Part shown: positions 25,801 through 40,101 of the stretch, piece by piece
Position numbering within the stretch: position 1 is the first letter of the stretch
How the letters are laid out: every line of letters begins with the position of its first letter
DNA from: Colletes latitarsis
Taxonomy: Eukaryota > Arthropoda > Insecta > Hymenoptera > Colletidae
Direction: 5' to 3'
Assembly (NCBI RefSeq): GCF_051014445.1
Contig: NC_135134.1
Location: 7,965,672 to 8,029,671, forward strand
DNA: 64,000 bases
The notes under the pieces: generated by a model
Seen by the model: the letters and a program-made list of their open reading frames with translations, nothing else
Databases searched by the model: none
What the model was told of the DNA's origin: nothing
Translations under genes and position numbers: made by a program

Positions 25801-27077
25801 TCTGGTTTGGATCACGTAGCAATGTGGTACCACACTGAAACAGTCGATTAAACCTGGTTTCGATCAATATTTTAGACGATATCGCTTGTTAGGTCTGGGA
25901 TAGGTCTGGGATTTGCCCTCATCAGGGTCATACCTTCGCATTTCTCACATACTTGTTGGCCAGATCCTGGGCTTTCACTGGTCTGGATCACGTAGTAATG
26001 TGGTACCACACTGAAACAGTCCATTAAACCTGGTTTCGATCAATATTCTAGAGAATAACGCATGTTAGGTCTTGGTTAGGTCTCGGATATGCTCTCATCA
26101 CGCTCGTACTTTCGCATATTTCTCATACTGGATGGCCAGATTCTGGGCTTTTTCTGGTTTGAATCACGTAGTAATGTAGTACCACACTGAAACAGTCAAT
26201 TAAACCTAGTTTCCACCAATATTTTACAGGACAACGCAAGTTAGGTCTGGGATAGGTCTGGGATTTGCCCTCATCAGGCTCGTACTTTCGCGTTTTTCAC
26301 ACACTTGTTGAACAGATCCTGGATTTTTTTCTGGTTTGGATCCCGTAGTAATGTGGTACCACACTGAAACAGTCGATTAAACCTGGTTTCGATCAATATT
26401 TTTGAGGATAACGCATGCTAGGTCTGGGATAGGTCTGGGATTTGCCCTCATCAGGCTCATAGTTTCGCGTTTTTCCCATACTTGTTGAACAGATCCTGGG
26501 CTTTTGCTGGTTTGGATCACGTAGTAATGTGGTACCACACTGAAACAGTCCATTAAACCTGGTTTCGATCTATATTTTAGAGAATAAAGCATGTTAGGTC
26601 AGGGTTAGGTCTGGGGTTTGCTCTCATCAGGCTCGTACTTTCGCATATTTATCATACTTGAAGGCCTGATTCGGGGTTTTTTCGGGTTTCGATCACGTAG
26701 TAATGTGGTACCACACTGAAGCAGACCATTAAACCTGGTTTCAATTATTATTTTAGAGGATAACACATGATAGGTCTAGGTTTGGTCTGGGATTTGCCCT
26801 CATCAGACTCATACTTTCGCTTACTTCACATACTTGTTGAACAGATCCTGGCCTTTTTCTGGTTTGGATCACGTAGCAATGTGGTACCACACTGAAACAG
26901 TCGATTAAACCTGGTTTCGATCAATATTTTAGACGATATCGCATGTTAGGTCTGGGATAGGTCTGGGATTTGCCCTCATCAGGGTCATACTTTCGCATTT
27001 TTCCCATACTTGTTGAACAGAACCCTGGGTTTTTCTGGTTTGGATCACGTAGTAAAGTGGTACCACACTGAAACAGT
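22742..27077 (+). repeat. Large duplicated block, left copy (about 4.34 kb)
   Basis: It aligns to 32956-37291 at a constant offset of 10214 bp (58 monomers plus 6). The left limit is where GTCTAGGATTT here faces GTCTTGGATTT there. The right limit is where CAGTCGATTAATCACGG here faces CAGTCCATTAAACC there. Scattered substitutions (for example near 22791, 23256 and 25055) suggest about 99% identity by eye. Confidence 0.85.
25630..25804 (+). repeat. Palindrome-lacking monomer type (GTGGACCAC), copy 1
   Basis: A 175-bp monomer starting CTTTGAATCA in which AATGTGGTACCACAC has become AACGTGGACCACAC. One T is lost, destroying KpnI and the dyad. The monomer before it ends in the equally rare GTTGACCTGATCGAGTG. 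Confidence 0.88.
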
Positions 27078-28448
27078 CGATTAATCACGGTCTCGATGAA
27101 TATTTTATAGGATAACGCAAGTTAGGTCTGGGATAGTTGTGGGATCTGCCCTCATCAGGCTCATACCTTCGCATTTCTCACATACTTGTTGGCCAGATCC
27201 TGGGCTTTCACTGGTATGGATCACGTAGTAATGTGGTACCACACTGAAACAGTCCATTAAACCTGGTTTCGATCAATATTCTAGAGAATAACGCATGTTA
27301 GGTCTTGGTTAGGTCTCGGATATGCTCTCATCACGCTCGTACTTTCGCATATTTCTCATACTGGATGGCCAGATTCTGGGCTTTTTCTGGTTTGAATCAC
27401 GTAGAAATGTAGTACCACACTGAAACAGTCAATTAAACCTAGTTTCCACCAATATTTTACAGGACAACGCAAGTTAGGTCTGGGATAGGTCTGGGATTTG
27501 CCCTCATCAGGCTCGTACTTTCGCGTTTTTCACACACTTGTTGAACAGATCCTGGGTTTTTTTCCGGTTTGGATCACGCAGCAATGTGGTACCACACTGA
27601 AACAGTCCACTAAACCTGGTTTCGATCAATATTTTAGAGGATACCGCATGTTATGTCTAGGTTAGGCCTGGGATTTGCCCTCATCAGACTCATACTTTCG
27701 CATACTTCACATACTTGTTGAACAGATCCTGGGTTTTTTTCTGGTTTGGATCACGTAGTAATGTTGTACCACACTGAAGCATTCAATTAAACCTGGTCTT
27801 GATAAATATTTTAGAGGATAACGCATGTTAGGTCTGGGTAAGGTCTAGGATTTGCCCTCATGAGGCTCATACTTTCGCATATTTCTAATACTTCATGGCT
27901 AGATCCTGGGCTGTTTCTGGATTGGATCACGTTGTAATGTGGTACCACACTGAAACAGTCTATTAAACCTGGTTTCGATCAATATCTTTGAGGATAACGC
28001 ATGTTAGGTCTAGGTTAGGCCTGGGAGTTTCACTCATCAGTCTCATACTTTCGCATACTTCACATACTAGTTGAACAGTTCCTGGGTTATTTCTGGTTTG
28101 GATCAGGTAGTAATGTGGTACCACACTGAAACAGTCGATTAAACCTGGTTTCGATCAATATTTTAGATGATTATACATGTTAGGTCTGGGTTAGGTCTTG
28201 GATTTGCCCTCATCTGGCTCATATTTTCGCATATTTCTCATACTTGTTGGCCAGATCCTGGGCTTTTTCTGGATTGGATCACGTAGTTATGTGGTACCAC
28301 ACTGAAACAGTCGATTAATCCTGGTCTCGATCAATATTTTATTGGATAACGCAAGTTAGGTCTGGGATTTGTCTGGGATCTGCCCTCGTCAGACTCATAC
28401 TTTCGCATACTTCACATACTTGTTGAACAGATCCTGGGTTTTTTTCTG

Positions 28449-29152
28449 GTTTGGATCACGTAGTAATGTTGTACCACACTGAAACAGTCGATTAAACCTG
28501 GTTTCGATCAATATTTATGAGGGGAGCGCATGTTAGGTCTGGGTTAGGTCTAGGATTTGCCCTCATCTGGCTCATTCTTTCGCATTTTGCGCATACTCGT
28601 TGGCCAGATCCTGGGCTTTTTCTGGTTTGGATCACGTAGTAATGTGGTACCACACTGAAACAGTCGATTAAACGAGGTTTCGATCAATATTTTAGACGAT
28701 ATCGCATGTTAGGTCTGGGATAGGTGTGGGATCTGCCCTCATCAGGCTCATACCTTCGCATTTCTCACATACTCGTTGGCCAGATCCTGGGCTTTCACTG
28801 GTCTGGATCACGTAGTAATGTGGTACCACACTGAAACAGTTGATTAAACCTGGTTTCGATCAATATTTATGAGGGTAACGCATGTTAGGTCTGGGTTAGG
28901 TCTAGGATTTGCCCTCATCTGGCTCATTCTTTCGCATTTTGCGCATACTCGTTGGCCAGATCCTGGGCTTTTTCTGGTTTGGATCACGTAGTAATGTGGT
29001 ACCACACTGAAACAGTCGATTAAACCAGGTTTCGATCAATATTTTAGACGATATCGCTTGTTAGGTCTGGGATAGGTGTGGGATCTGCCCTCATCAGGCT
29101 CATACCTTCGCATTTCTCACATACTTGTTGAACAGATCCTGGGCTTTTTCTG
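28449..29152 (+). repeat. Tandem dimer, two 352-bp copies
   Basis: 28449-28800 and 28801-29152 each contain one monomer with ATATTTATGAGGG and GCATTTTGCGCATACTCG and one with AGACGATATCGC followed by GGATAGGTGTGGGATCTGCC. They differ in a few bases, including GGGGAGCGC against GGGTAACGC. Confidence 0.75.
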
Positions 29153-30736
29153 GTTTGGATCACGTAGTAATGTGGTACCACACTGAAACAGTCCATTAAA
29201 CCTGGTTTCGATCAATATTCTAGAGAATAACGCATGTTAGGTCTTGGTTAGGTCTCGGATATGCTCTCATCACGCTCGTACTTTCGCATACTTCACATAC
29301 TTGTTGGCCAGATCCTGGGCTATCACTGGTCTGGATCACGTAGTAATGTGGTACCACACTGAAACAGTTAATTAAACCTGGATACGACCAATATTTTAGA
29401 GGATACACCATGTTTGGTCTAGGTTAGGCCTGGGATTTGCCCTCGTGATTCTCATACTTTCGCATATTTCTCATACTTGTTGGCCAGATCCTGGGCTTTT
29501 TCTGGTTTGGATCACGTAGTAATGTGGTACCACACTGATACAGTCCATGAAACCTGGTTTCGATCAATATTTTAGAGGATAACGCATGTTAGGTCTTGGT
29601 TAGGTCTCGGATATGCTCTCATCACGCTCGTACTTTCGCATACTTCACATACTTGTTGGCCAGATCCTGGGCTATCACTGGTCTGGATCACGTAGTAATG
29701 TGGTACCACACTGAAACAGTCCATTAAACCTGGTTTCGATTAATATTTTAGAGGATAACTCATGCTAGGTCTGGGATAGGTCTGGGATTTGCCCTCATCA
29801 GGCTCATAGTTTCGCGTTTTTCACATACTTGTTGAACAGATCCTGGGCTTTTTCTGGTTTGGATCACGTAGTAATGTGGTACCACACTGAAACAGTCCAT
29901 TAAACCTGGTTTCGATCAATATTCTAGAGAATAACGCAAGTTAGGTCTTGGTTAGGTCTCGGATATGCTCTCATCACGCTCGTACTATCGCATATTTCTC
30001 ATACTGGATAGCCAGATTCTGGGCTTTTTCTGGTTTGAATCACGTAGTAATGTAGTACCACACTGAAACAGTCAATTAAACCTAGTTTCCACCAATATTT
30101 TACAGGACAACGCAAGTTAGGTCTGGGATAGGTCTGGGATTTGCCCTCATCAGGCTCGTACTTTCGCGTTTTTCACACACTTGTTGAACAGATCCTAGCC
30201 TTTTTCTGGTTTGGATCACGTAGCAATGTGGTACCACACTGAAACAGTCGATTAAACCTGGTTTCGATCAATATTTTAGACGATATCGCATGTTAGGTCT
30301 GGGATAGGTCTGGGATTTGCCCTCATCAGGCTCATAGTTTCGCGTTTTTCACATACTTGTTGAACAGATCCTGGGCTTTTTCTGGTTTGGATCACGCAGA
30401 AATGTGGTACCACACTGAAACAGTCCATTAAACCTGGTTTCGATCAATATTCTAGAGAATAACGCATGTTAGGTCTTGGTTAGGTCTCGGATATGCTCTC
30501 ATCACGCTCGTACTTTCGCATATTTCTCATACTGGATGGCCAGATCCTGGGTTTCTTCGGGTTTCGATCACGTAGTAATGTGGTACCACACTGAAGCAGA
30601 CCACTAAACCTGGTTTCAATTATTATTTTAGAGGATAACACATGATAGGTCTAGGTTTGGTCTGGGATTTGCCCTCAGCAGGTTCATACTTTCGCAGTTT
30701 TAACATACATGTTGACCTGATCGAGTGTTTTTTCTG

Positions 30737-30912
30737 TTTTGGATCACGTAGTAACGTGGACCACACTAAAACTGTCAATTAAACCTGGTCTCGATGAATA
30801 TTTTATAGGATAACGCAAGTTAGGTCTGGGATAGGTGTGGGATTTGCCCTCATCAGACTCATACTTTCGCATACTTCACATACTTGTTGAACAGATCCTG
30901 GGTTTTTTTCCG
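30737..30912 (+). repeat. Palindrome-lacking monomer, chimeric copy 2
   Basis: It starts TTTTGGATCA and has GTGGACCAC and AAACTGTCAATTAAAC like the others. It then continues as GGTCTCGATGAATATTTTATAGG, a different type, so it is a recombinant monomer. Confidence 0.75.
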
Positions 30913-32955
30913 GTTTGGATCACGTAGTAATGTGGTACCACAATGAAACAGTCGATTGAACCTGGTTTCGAGCAATATTTTAGAGGATAACGCATGTTAG
31001 GTCTAGGTTTGGCCTGGGATTTGCCCTCAGCAGACTCATACTTTCGCATATTTCTCATACTTGTTGGCCAGATCCTTCGCTTTTTCTGGATTGGATCACG
31101 TAGTAATGTGGTACCACACTGAAACAGTCCATTAAACCTGGTTTTGATCGATATTCTAGAGAATAACGCATGTTAGGTCTTGGTTAGGTCTCGGATATGC
31201 TCTCATCACGCTCGTACTTTCGCATATTTCTCATACTTGATGGCCAGATTCGGGGTTTTTTCGGGTTTCGATCACGTAGTAAAGTGGTACCACACTGAAG
31301 CAGACCATTAAACCTGGTTTCGATTGATATTTTAGAGGATAACTCATGCTAGGTCTGGGATAGGTCTGGGATTTGCCCTCATCAGGCTCATAGTTTCGCG
31401 TTTTTCACATACTTGTTGAACAGATCCTGGGCTTTTGCTGGTTTGGATCACGTAGTAATGTGGTACCACACTGAAACAGTCCATTAAACCTGGTTTCGAT
31501 CTATATTTTAGAGAATAAAGCATGTTAGGTCAGGGTTAGGTCTGGGGTTTGCTCTCATCAGGCTCGTACTTTCGCATATTTATCATACTTGAAGGCCTGA
31601 TTCGGGGTTTTTTCGGGTTTCGATCACGTAGTAATGTGGTACCACACTGAAGCAGACCATTAAACCTGGTTTCAATTATTATTTTAGAGGATAACACATG
31701 ATAGGTCTAGGTTTGGTCTGGGATTTGCCCTCATCAGACTCATACTTTCGCTTACTTCACATACTTGTTGAACAGATCCTGGCCTTTTTCTGGTTTGGAT
31801 CACGTAGCAATGTGGTGCCACACTGAAACAGTCGATTAAACCTGGTTTCGATCAATATTTTAGACGATATCGCATGTAAGGTCTGGGATAGGTCTGGGAT
31901 TTGCCCTCATCAGGGTCATACTTTCGCGTTTTTCACACACTTGTTGAACAGATCCTGGGTTTTTTTCTGGTTTGGATCGCGTAGTAATGTGGTACCACAC
32001 TGAAACAGTCGATTAAACCTGGTTTCGATCAATATTTTTGAGGATAACGCATGTTAGGTCTGGGATAGGTCTGGGATTTGCCATCATCAGACTCATACTT
32101 TCGCATTCTTCACATACTTGTTGAACGGATCCTGGGTTTTTTCTGGTTTGGATCACGTAGTAATGTGGTACCACACTGAAACATTCAATTAAACCTGGTC
32201 TTGATAAATATTTTAGAGGATAACGCATGTTAGGTCTGGGTAAGGTGTAGGATTTGCCCTTATCAGGGTCATACTTTCGTATTTTTCACATACTTGTTGA
32301 ACAGATCCTGGGCTTTTCCGGTTTGGATCACGCAGTAATGTGGTACCACACTGAAACAGTCCACTAAACCTGGTTTCGATCAATATTTTAGAGGATACCG
32401 CATGTTATGTCTAGGTTAGGCCTGGGATTTGCCCTCATCAGACTCATACTTTCGCATACTTCACATACTTGTTGAACAGATCCTGGGTTTTTCTCTGGTT
32501 TGGATCACGTAGTAATGTTGTACCACACTGAAGCATTCAATTAAACCTGGTCTTGATAAATATTTTAGAGGATAACGCATGTTAGGTCTGGGTAAGGTCT
32601 AGGATTTGCCCTCATGAGGCTCATACTTTCGCATATTTCTAATACTTCATGGCTAGATCCTGGGCTATTTCTGGATTGGATCACGTTGTAATGTGGTACC
32701 ACACTGCAACAGTCTATTAAACCTGGTTTCGATCAATATCTTTGAGGATAACGCATGTTAGGTCTAGGTTAGGCCTGGGAGTTTCACTCATCAGTCTCAT
32801 ACTTTCGCATACTTCACATACTAGTTGAACAGTTCCTGGGTTATTTCTGGTTTGGATCAGGTAGTAATGTGGTACCACACTGAAACAGTCGATTAAACCT
32901 GGTTTCGATCAATATTTTAGATGATAATACATGTTAGGTCTGGGTTAGGTCTTGG

Positions 32956-35900
32956 ATTTGCCCTCATCAGGGTCATACTTTCGTGTTTCTCACATACTTG
33001 TTGAACAGATCCTGGGCTATTTCTGGATTGAATCACGTAGTAATGTGGTACCACACTGAAACAGTCAATGAAACCTGGTTTCGATCAATATTTTATAGGT
33101 TGACGCAAGTTAGGTCTGGGATAGGTCTGGGATTTGCCCTCATCAGGGTCATATTTTCGCGTTTTTCACATACTTGTTGAACAGATCCCTAGCTTTTTCT
33201 GCTTTGGATCACGTCCTAATGTGGTACCACACTGAAACAGTCCATCAAACCTGGTTTAGATCAATAATTTAGAGGAAAACGCATGTTAGGTCTAGGTTAG
33301 GCCTGGGATTTGCCCTCATCAGACTCATACTTTCGCATACTTCACATACTTGTTGAACAGATCCTGGGTTTTTTTCCGGTTTGGATCACGTAGTAATGTG
33401 GTACCACACTGAAACAGTCGATTAAACCTGGTTTCGATCAATATTTTTGAGGATAACGCATGTTAGGTCTGGGATAGGTCTAGGATTTGCCCTCATCAGA
33501 CTCATACTTTCGCATTCTTCACATACTTGTTGAACGGATCCTGGGTTTTTTCTGGTTTGGATCACGCAGTAATGTGGTACCACACTGAAACATTCAATTA
33601 AACCTGGTCTTGATAAATATTTTAGAGGATAACGCATGTTAGGTCTGGGTAAGGTGTAGGATTTGCCCTCATCAGGGTCATACTTTCGTATTTTTCACAT
33701 ACTTGTTGAACAGATCCTGGGCTTTTCCGGTTTGGATCACGCAGTAATGTGGTACCACACTGAAACAGTCCACTAAACCTGGTCACGATCAATATTTTAG
33801 AGAATAAGGCATGTTAGGTCAAGGTTAGGTCCGGGATTTGCCCTCATCAGACTCATACTTTCGCATTCTTCACATACTTGTTGAACGGATCCTGGGTTTT
33901 TTCTGGTTTGGATCACGTAGTAATGTGGTACCGCACTGAAACATTCAATTAAACCTGGTCTTGATAAATATTTTATAGGATAACGCATGTTAGGTCTGGG
34001 TAAGGTCTAGGATTTGCCCTCATCAGGCTCGTACTTTCGCGCTTTTCACACACTTGTTGAACAGATCCTGGGTTTTTTTCTGGTTTGGATCACGTAGTAA
34101 TGTGGTACCACACTGAAACAGTCGATTGAACCTGCTTTCGATGAATATTTTATAGGATAACGCAAGTTAGGTCTGGGATAGGTGTGGGATCTGCCCTCAT
34201 CAGGCTCATACCTTCGCATTTCTCACATACTTGTTGGCCAGATCCTGGGCTTTCACTGGTCTGGATCACGTAGTAATGTGGTACCACACTGAAACAGTCC
34301 ATAAAACCTGGTTTCGATCAATATTCTAGAGAATAACGCATGTTAGGTCTTGGTTAGGTCTCGGATATGCTCTCATCACGCTCGTACTTTCGCATATTTC
34401 TCATACTGGATAGCCAGATTCTGAGCTTTTTCTGGTTCGCATCACGTAGTAATGTAGTACCACACTGAAACAGTCAATTAAACCTAGTTTCCACCAATAT
34501 TTTACAGGACAACGCAAGTTAGGTCTGGGATAGGTCTGGGATTTGCCCTCATCAGGCTCGTACTTTCGCGTTTTTCACACACTTGTTGAACAGATCCTGG
34601 GGGTTTTTCTGGTTTGGATCACGTAGTAATGTGTTACCACACTGAAACAGTCGATTAAACCTGGTTTCGATCAATCTTTTTGAGGATAACGCATGTTAGG
34701 TCTGGGATAGGTCTGGGATTTGCCCTCATCAGACACATACTTTCGCATTCTTCACATACTTGTTGAACGGATCCTGGGTTTTTTCTGGTTTGGATCACGT
34801 AGTAATGTGGTACCACACTGAAACATTCAATTAAACCTGGTCTTGATCAATATTTTAGAGGATAACGCATGTTAGGTCTGGGTAAGGTGTAGGATTCGCC
34901 CTCATCAGGGTCATACTTTCGTATTTTTCACATACTTGTTGAACAGATCCTGGGCTTTTCCGGTTTGGATCACGCAGTAATGTGGTACCACACTGAAACA
35001 GTCCACTAAACCTGGTTTCGATCAATATTTTAGAGGATACCGCATGTTATGTCTAGGTTAGGCCTGGGATTTGCCCTCATCACACTCATACTTTCGCATA
35101 CTTCACATACTTGTTGAACAGATCCTGGGTTTTTTTCTGGTTTGGATCACGTAGTAATGTTGTACCACACTGAAACAGTCGATTAAACCTGGTTTCGATC
35201 AATATTTTTGAGGGTAACGCATGTTAGGTCTGGGATAGGTCTGGGATTTGCCCTCATCAGACTCATACTTTCGCATTCTTCACATACTTGTTGAACGGAT
35301 CCTGGGTTATTTCTGGTTTGGATCACGTAGTAATGTGGTACCACACTGAAACATTCAATTAAACCTGGTCTTGATAAATATTTTAGAGGATAACGCATGT
35401 TAGGTCTGGGTAAGGTCTAGGATTTGCCCTCATCAGGCTCATACTTTCGCATATTTCTCATACTTCATGGCTAGATCCTGGGCTATTTCTGGATTGGATC
35501 ACGTTGTAATGTGGTACCACACTGAAACGTTCCATTAAACCTGGTTTCGATCAATATTTTTGAGGATAACGTATGTTAGGTCTAGGTTAGGCCTGGGAGT
35601 TTCGCTCATCAGTCTCATACTTTCGCATACTTCACATACTTGTTGAACAGGTCCTGGCCTTTTTCTGGTTTGGATCACGTAGCAATGTGGTACCACACTG
35701 AAACAGTCGATTAAACCTGGTTTCGATCAATATTTTAGACGATATCGCATGTTAGGTCTGGGATAGGTCTGGGATTTGCCCTCATCAGGTTCATACTTTC
35801 GCAGTTTTAACATACATGTTGACCTGATCGAGTGTTTTTTCTGCTTTGAATCACGTAGTAACGTGGACCACACTAAAACTGTCAATTAAACATGGTCTTG

Positions 35901-37291
35901 ATAAATATTTTAGAGGATAACTCATGTTAGGTCTGGCATAGGTCTGGGATTTGCCCTCATCAGACTCATACTTTCGCATACTTCACATACTTGATGAACA
36001 GATCCTGGCCTTTTTCTGGTTTGGATCACGTAGCAATGTGGTACCACACTGAAACAGTCGATTAAACCTGGTTTCGATCAATATTTTAGACGATATCGCA
36101 TGTTAGTGCTGGGATAGGTCTGGGATTTGCCCTCATCAGGGTCATACCTTCGCATTTCTCACATACTTGTTGGCCAGATCCTGGGCTTTCACTGGTCTGG
36201 ATCGCGTAGTAATGTCGTACCACACTGAAACAGTCCATTAAACCTGGTATCGATCAATATTCTAGAGAATAACGCATGTTAGGTCTTGGTTAGGTCTCGG
36301 ATATGCTCTCATCACGCTCGTACTTTCGCATATTTCTCATACTGGATGGCCAGATTCTGGGCTTTTTCTGGTTTGAATCACGTAGTAATGTAGTACCACA
36401 CTGAAACAGTCAATTAAACCTAGTTTCCACCAATATTTTACAGGACAACGCAAGTTAGGTCTGGGATAGGTCTGGGATTTGCCCTCATCAGGCTCGTACT
36501 TTCGCGTTTTTCACACACTTGTTGAACAGATCCTGGATTTTTTTCTGGTTTGGATCCCGTAGTAATGTGGTACCACACTGAAACAGTCGATTAAACCTGG
36601 TTTCGATCAATATTTTTGAGGATAACGCATGCTAGGTCTGGGATAGGTCTGGGATTTGCCCTCATCAGGCTCATAGTTTCGCGTTTTTCACATACTTGTT
36701 GAACAGATCCTGGGCTTTTGCTGGTTTGGATCACGTAGTAATGTGGTACCACACTGAAACAGTCCATTAAACCTGGTTTCGATCTATATTTTAGAGAATA
36801 AAGCATGTTAGGTCAGAGTTAGGTCTGGGGTTTGCTCTCATCAGGCTCGTACTTTCGCATATTTATCATACTTGAAGGCCTGATTCGGGGTTTTTTCGGG
36901 TTTCGATCACGTAGTAATGTGGTACCACACTGAAGCAGACCATTAAACCTGGTTTCAATTATTATTTTAGAGGATAACACATGATAGGTCTAGGTTTGGT
37001 CTGGGATTTGCCCTCATCAGACTCATACTTTCGCTTACTTCACATACTTGTTGAACAGATCCTGGCCTTTTTCTGGTTTGGATCACGTAGCAATGTGGTA
37101 CCACACTGAAACAGTCGATTAAACCTGGTTTCGATCAATATTTTAGACGATATCGCATGTTAGGTCTGGGATAGGTCTGGGATTTGCCCTCATCAGGGTC
37201 ATACTTTCGCATTTTTCCCATACTTGTTGAACAGAACACTGGGTTTTTCTGGTTTGGATCACGTAGTAAAGTGGTACCACACTGAAACAGT
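32956..37291 (+). repeat. Large duplicated block, right copy (about 4.34 kb)
   Basis: Copy of 22742-27077 at offset 10214. It carries the palindrome-lacking monomer at 35844 in the same position as the left copy (25630). Confidence 0.85.
35844..36018 (+). repeat. Palindrome-lacking monomer, copy 3
   Basis: Exactly 10214 bp after copy 1, within the right 4.34-kb block. Confidence 0.88.
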
Positions 37292-38810
37292 CCATTAAAC
37301 CTGGTTTCGATCAATATCTTTGAGGATAACGCATGTTAGGTCTAGGTTAGGCCTGGGAGTTTCACTCATCAGTCTCATACTTTCGCATACTTCACATACT
37401 AGTTGAACAGTTCCTGGGTTATTTCTGGTTTGGATCAGGTAGTAATGTGGTACCACACTGAAACAGTCGATTAAACCTGGTTTCGATCAATATTTTAGAT
37501 GATAATACATGTTAGGTCTGGGTTAGGTCTTGGATTTGCCCTCATCTGGCTCATATTTTCGCATATTTCTCATACTTGTTGGCCAGATCCTGGGCTTTTT
37601 CTGGATTGGATCACGTAGTTATGTGGTACCACACTGAAACAGTCGATTAATCCTGGTCTCGATCAATATTTTATTGGATAACGCAAGTTAGGTCTGGGAT
37701 TTGTCTGGGATCTGCCCTCGTCAGACTCATACTTTCGCATACTTCACATACTTGTTGAACAGATCCTGGGTTTTTTTCTGGTTTGGATCACGTAGTAATG
37801 TGGTACCACACCGAAACATTCAATTAAACCTGGTCTTGATAAATATTTTAGAGGATAACGCATGTTAGGTCTGGGTTAGGTCTAGGATTTGCCCTCATCA
37901 GGGTCATACTTTCGTGTTTCTCACATACTTGTTGAACAGATCCTGGGCTATTTCTGGATTGAATCACGTAGTAATGTGGTACCACACTGAAACAGTCAAT
38001 GAAACCTGGTTTCGATCAATATTTTATAGGTTGACGCAAGTTAGGTCTGGGATAGGTCTGGGATTTGCCCTCATCAGGGTCATATTTTCGCGTTTTTCAC
38101 ATACTTGTTGAACAGATCCCTAGCTTTTTCTGCTTTGGATCACGTCCTAATGTGGTACCACACTGAAACAGTCCATCAAACCTGGTTTAGACCAATAATT
38201 TAGAGGAAAACGCATGTTAGGTCTAGGTTAGGCCTGGGATTTGCCCTCATCAGACTCATACTTTCGCATACTTCACATACTTGTTGAACAGATCCTGGGT
38301 TTTTTTCCGGTTTGGATCACGTAGTAATGTGGTACCACACTGAAATAGTCGATTAAACCTGGTTTCGATGAATATTTTTGAGGATAACGCATGTTAGGTC
38401 TGGGATAGGTCTAGGATTTGCCCTCATCAGACTCATACTTTCGCATTCTTCACATACTTGTTGAACGGATCCTGGGTTTTTTCTGGTTTGGATCACGCAG
38501 TAATGTGGTACCACACTGAAACATTCAATTAAACCTGGTCTTGATAAATATTTTAGAGGATAACGCATGTTAGGTCTGGGTAAGGTGTAGGATTTGCCCT
38601 CATCAGGGTCATACTTTCGTATTTTTCACATACTTGTTGAACAGATCCTGGGCTTTTCCGGTTTGGATCTCGCAGTAATGTGGTACCACACTGAAACAGT
38701 CCACTAAACCTGGTCACGATCAATATTTTAGAGAATAAGGCATGTTAGGTCAAGGTTAGGTCCGGGATTTGCCCTCATCAGACTCATACTTTCGCATTCT
38801 TCACATACTT
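37275..38810 (+). repeat. Block repeated 22 monomers downstream (3873 bp)
   Basis: It aligns to 41148-42683 at constant offset 3873. It starts at the cassette preceded by GAGTTTCACTCATCAG and ends where CTTGATGAACAGATCCTGGCC replaces CTTGTTGAACGGATCC. A further 22-monomer step links about 40760-42380 to about 44634-46254 (offset 3874). Confidence 0.8.
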
Positions 38811-40101
38811 GATGAACAGATCCTGGCCTTTTTCTGGTTTGGATCACGTAGCAATGTGGTACCACACTGAAACAGTCGATTAAACCTGGTTTCGATCAAT
38901 ATTTTAGACGATATCGCATGTTAGGTCTGGGATAGGTCTGGGATTTGCCCTCATCAGGTTCATACTTTCGCAGTTTTAACATACATGTTGACCTGATCGA
39001 GTGTTTTTTCTGCTTTGAATCACGTAGTAACGTGGACCACACTAAAACTGTCAATTAAACATGGTCTTGATAAATATTTTAGAGGATAACTCATGTTAGG
39101 TCTGGCATAGGTCTGGGATTTGCCCTCATCAGACTCATACTTTCGCATACTTCACATACTTGATGAACAGATCCTGGCCTTTTTCTGGTTTGGATCACGT
39201 AGCAATGTGGTACCACACTGAAACAGTCGATTAAACCTGGTTTCGATCAATATTTTAGACGATATCGCATGTTAGGTCTGGGATAGGTCTGGGATTTGCC
39301 CTCATCAGGGTCATACCTTCGCATTTCTCACATACTTGTTGGCCAGATCCTGGGCTTTCACTGGTCTGGATCACGTAGTAATGTGGTACCACACTGAAAC
39401 AGTCCATTAAACCTGGTGTCGATCAATATTCTAGAGAATAACGCATGTTAGGTCTTGGTTAGGTCTCGGATATGCTCTCATCACGCTCGTACTTTCGCAT
39501 ATTTCTCATACTGGATGGCCAGATTCTGGGCTTTTTCTGGTTTGAATCACGTAGTAATGTAGTACCACACTGAAACAGTCAATTAAACCTAGTTTCCACC
39601 AATATATTACAGGACAACGCAAGTTAGGTCTGGGATAGGTCTGGGATTTGCCCTCATCAGGCTCGTACTTTCGCGTTTTTCACACACTTGTTGAACAGAT
39701 CCTGGATTTTTTTCTGGTTTGGATCCCGTAGTAATGTGGTACCACACTGAAACAGTCGATTAAACCTGGTTTCGATCAATATTTTTGAGGATAACGCATG
39801 CTAGGTCTGGGATAGGTCTGGGATTTGCCCTCATCAGGCTCATAGTTTCGCGTTTTTCACATACTTGTTGAACAGATCCTGGGCTTTTGCTGGTTTGGAT
39901 CACGTAGTAATGTGGTACCACACTGAAACAGTCCATTAAACCTGGTTTCGATCTATATTTTAGAGAATAAAGCATGTTAGGTCAGAGTTAGGTCTGGGGT
40001 TTGCTGTCATCAGGCTCGTACTTTCGCATATTTATCATACTTGAAGGCCTGATTCGGGGTTTTTTCGGGTTTCGATCACGTAGTAATGTGGTACCACACT
40101 G
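38811..40101 (+). repeat. Block copied from 35642-36932 (18-monomer offset)
   Basis: It aligns at constant offset 3169 bp. It includes the palindrome-lacking monomer at 39013, the XbaI type and the AATAAAGCATG type. It ends where GAAACATTC replaces GAAGCAGACC. Confidence 0.8.
39013..39187 (+). repeat. Palindrome-lacking monomer, copy 4
   Basis: 3169 bp (18 monomers) after copy 3, within the 38811-40101 block. Confidence 0.88.

Larger units (their letters stand above)
27078..32955 (+). repeat. Rearranged spacer between the two 4.34-kb copies
   Basis: A patchwork of blocks found elsewhere. 27590-28196 matches 32344-32950 (offset 4754, 27 monomers). 31345-31929 matches 26414-26998 (offset 4931, 28 monomers). 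The XbaI-type run near 27274 matches that near 26041 (offset 1233, 7 monomers). A type with GATACGACC and TACACCATG near 29381-29411, otherwise seen in domain I, also occurs. There is no gene or unique sequence. Confidence 0.75.

Noticed and set aside
27078..32955. Possible transposon or unique insertion in the rearranged spacer
   Set aside because: Every part reads as satellite monomers; no terminal repeats, target-site duplications or coding segments are visible.
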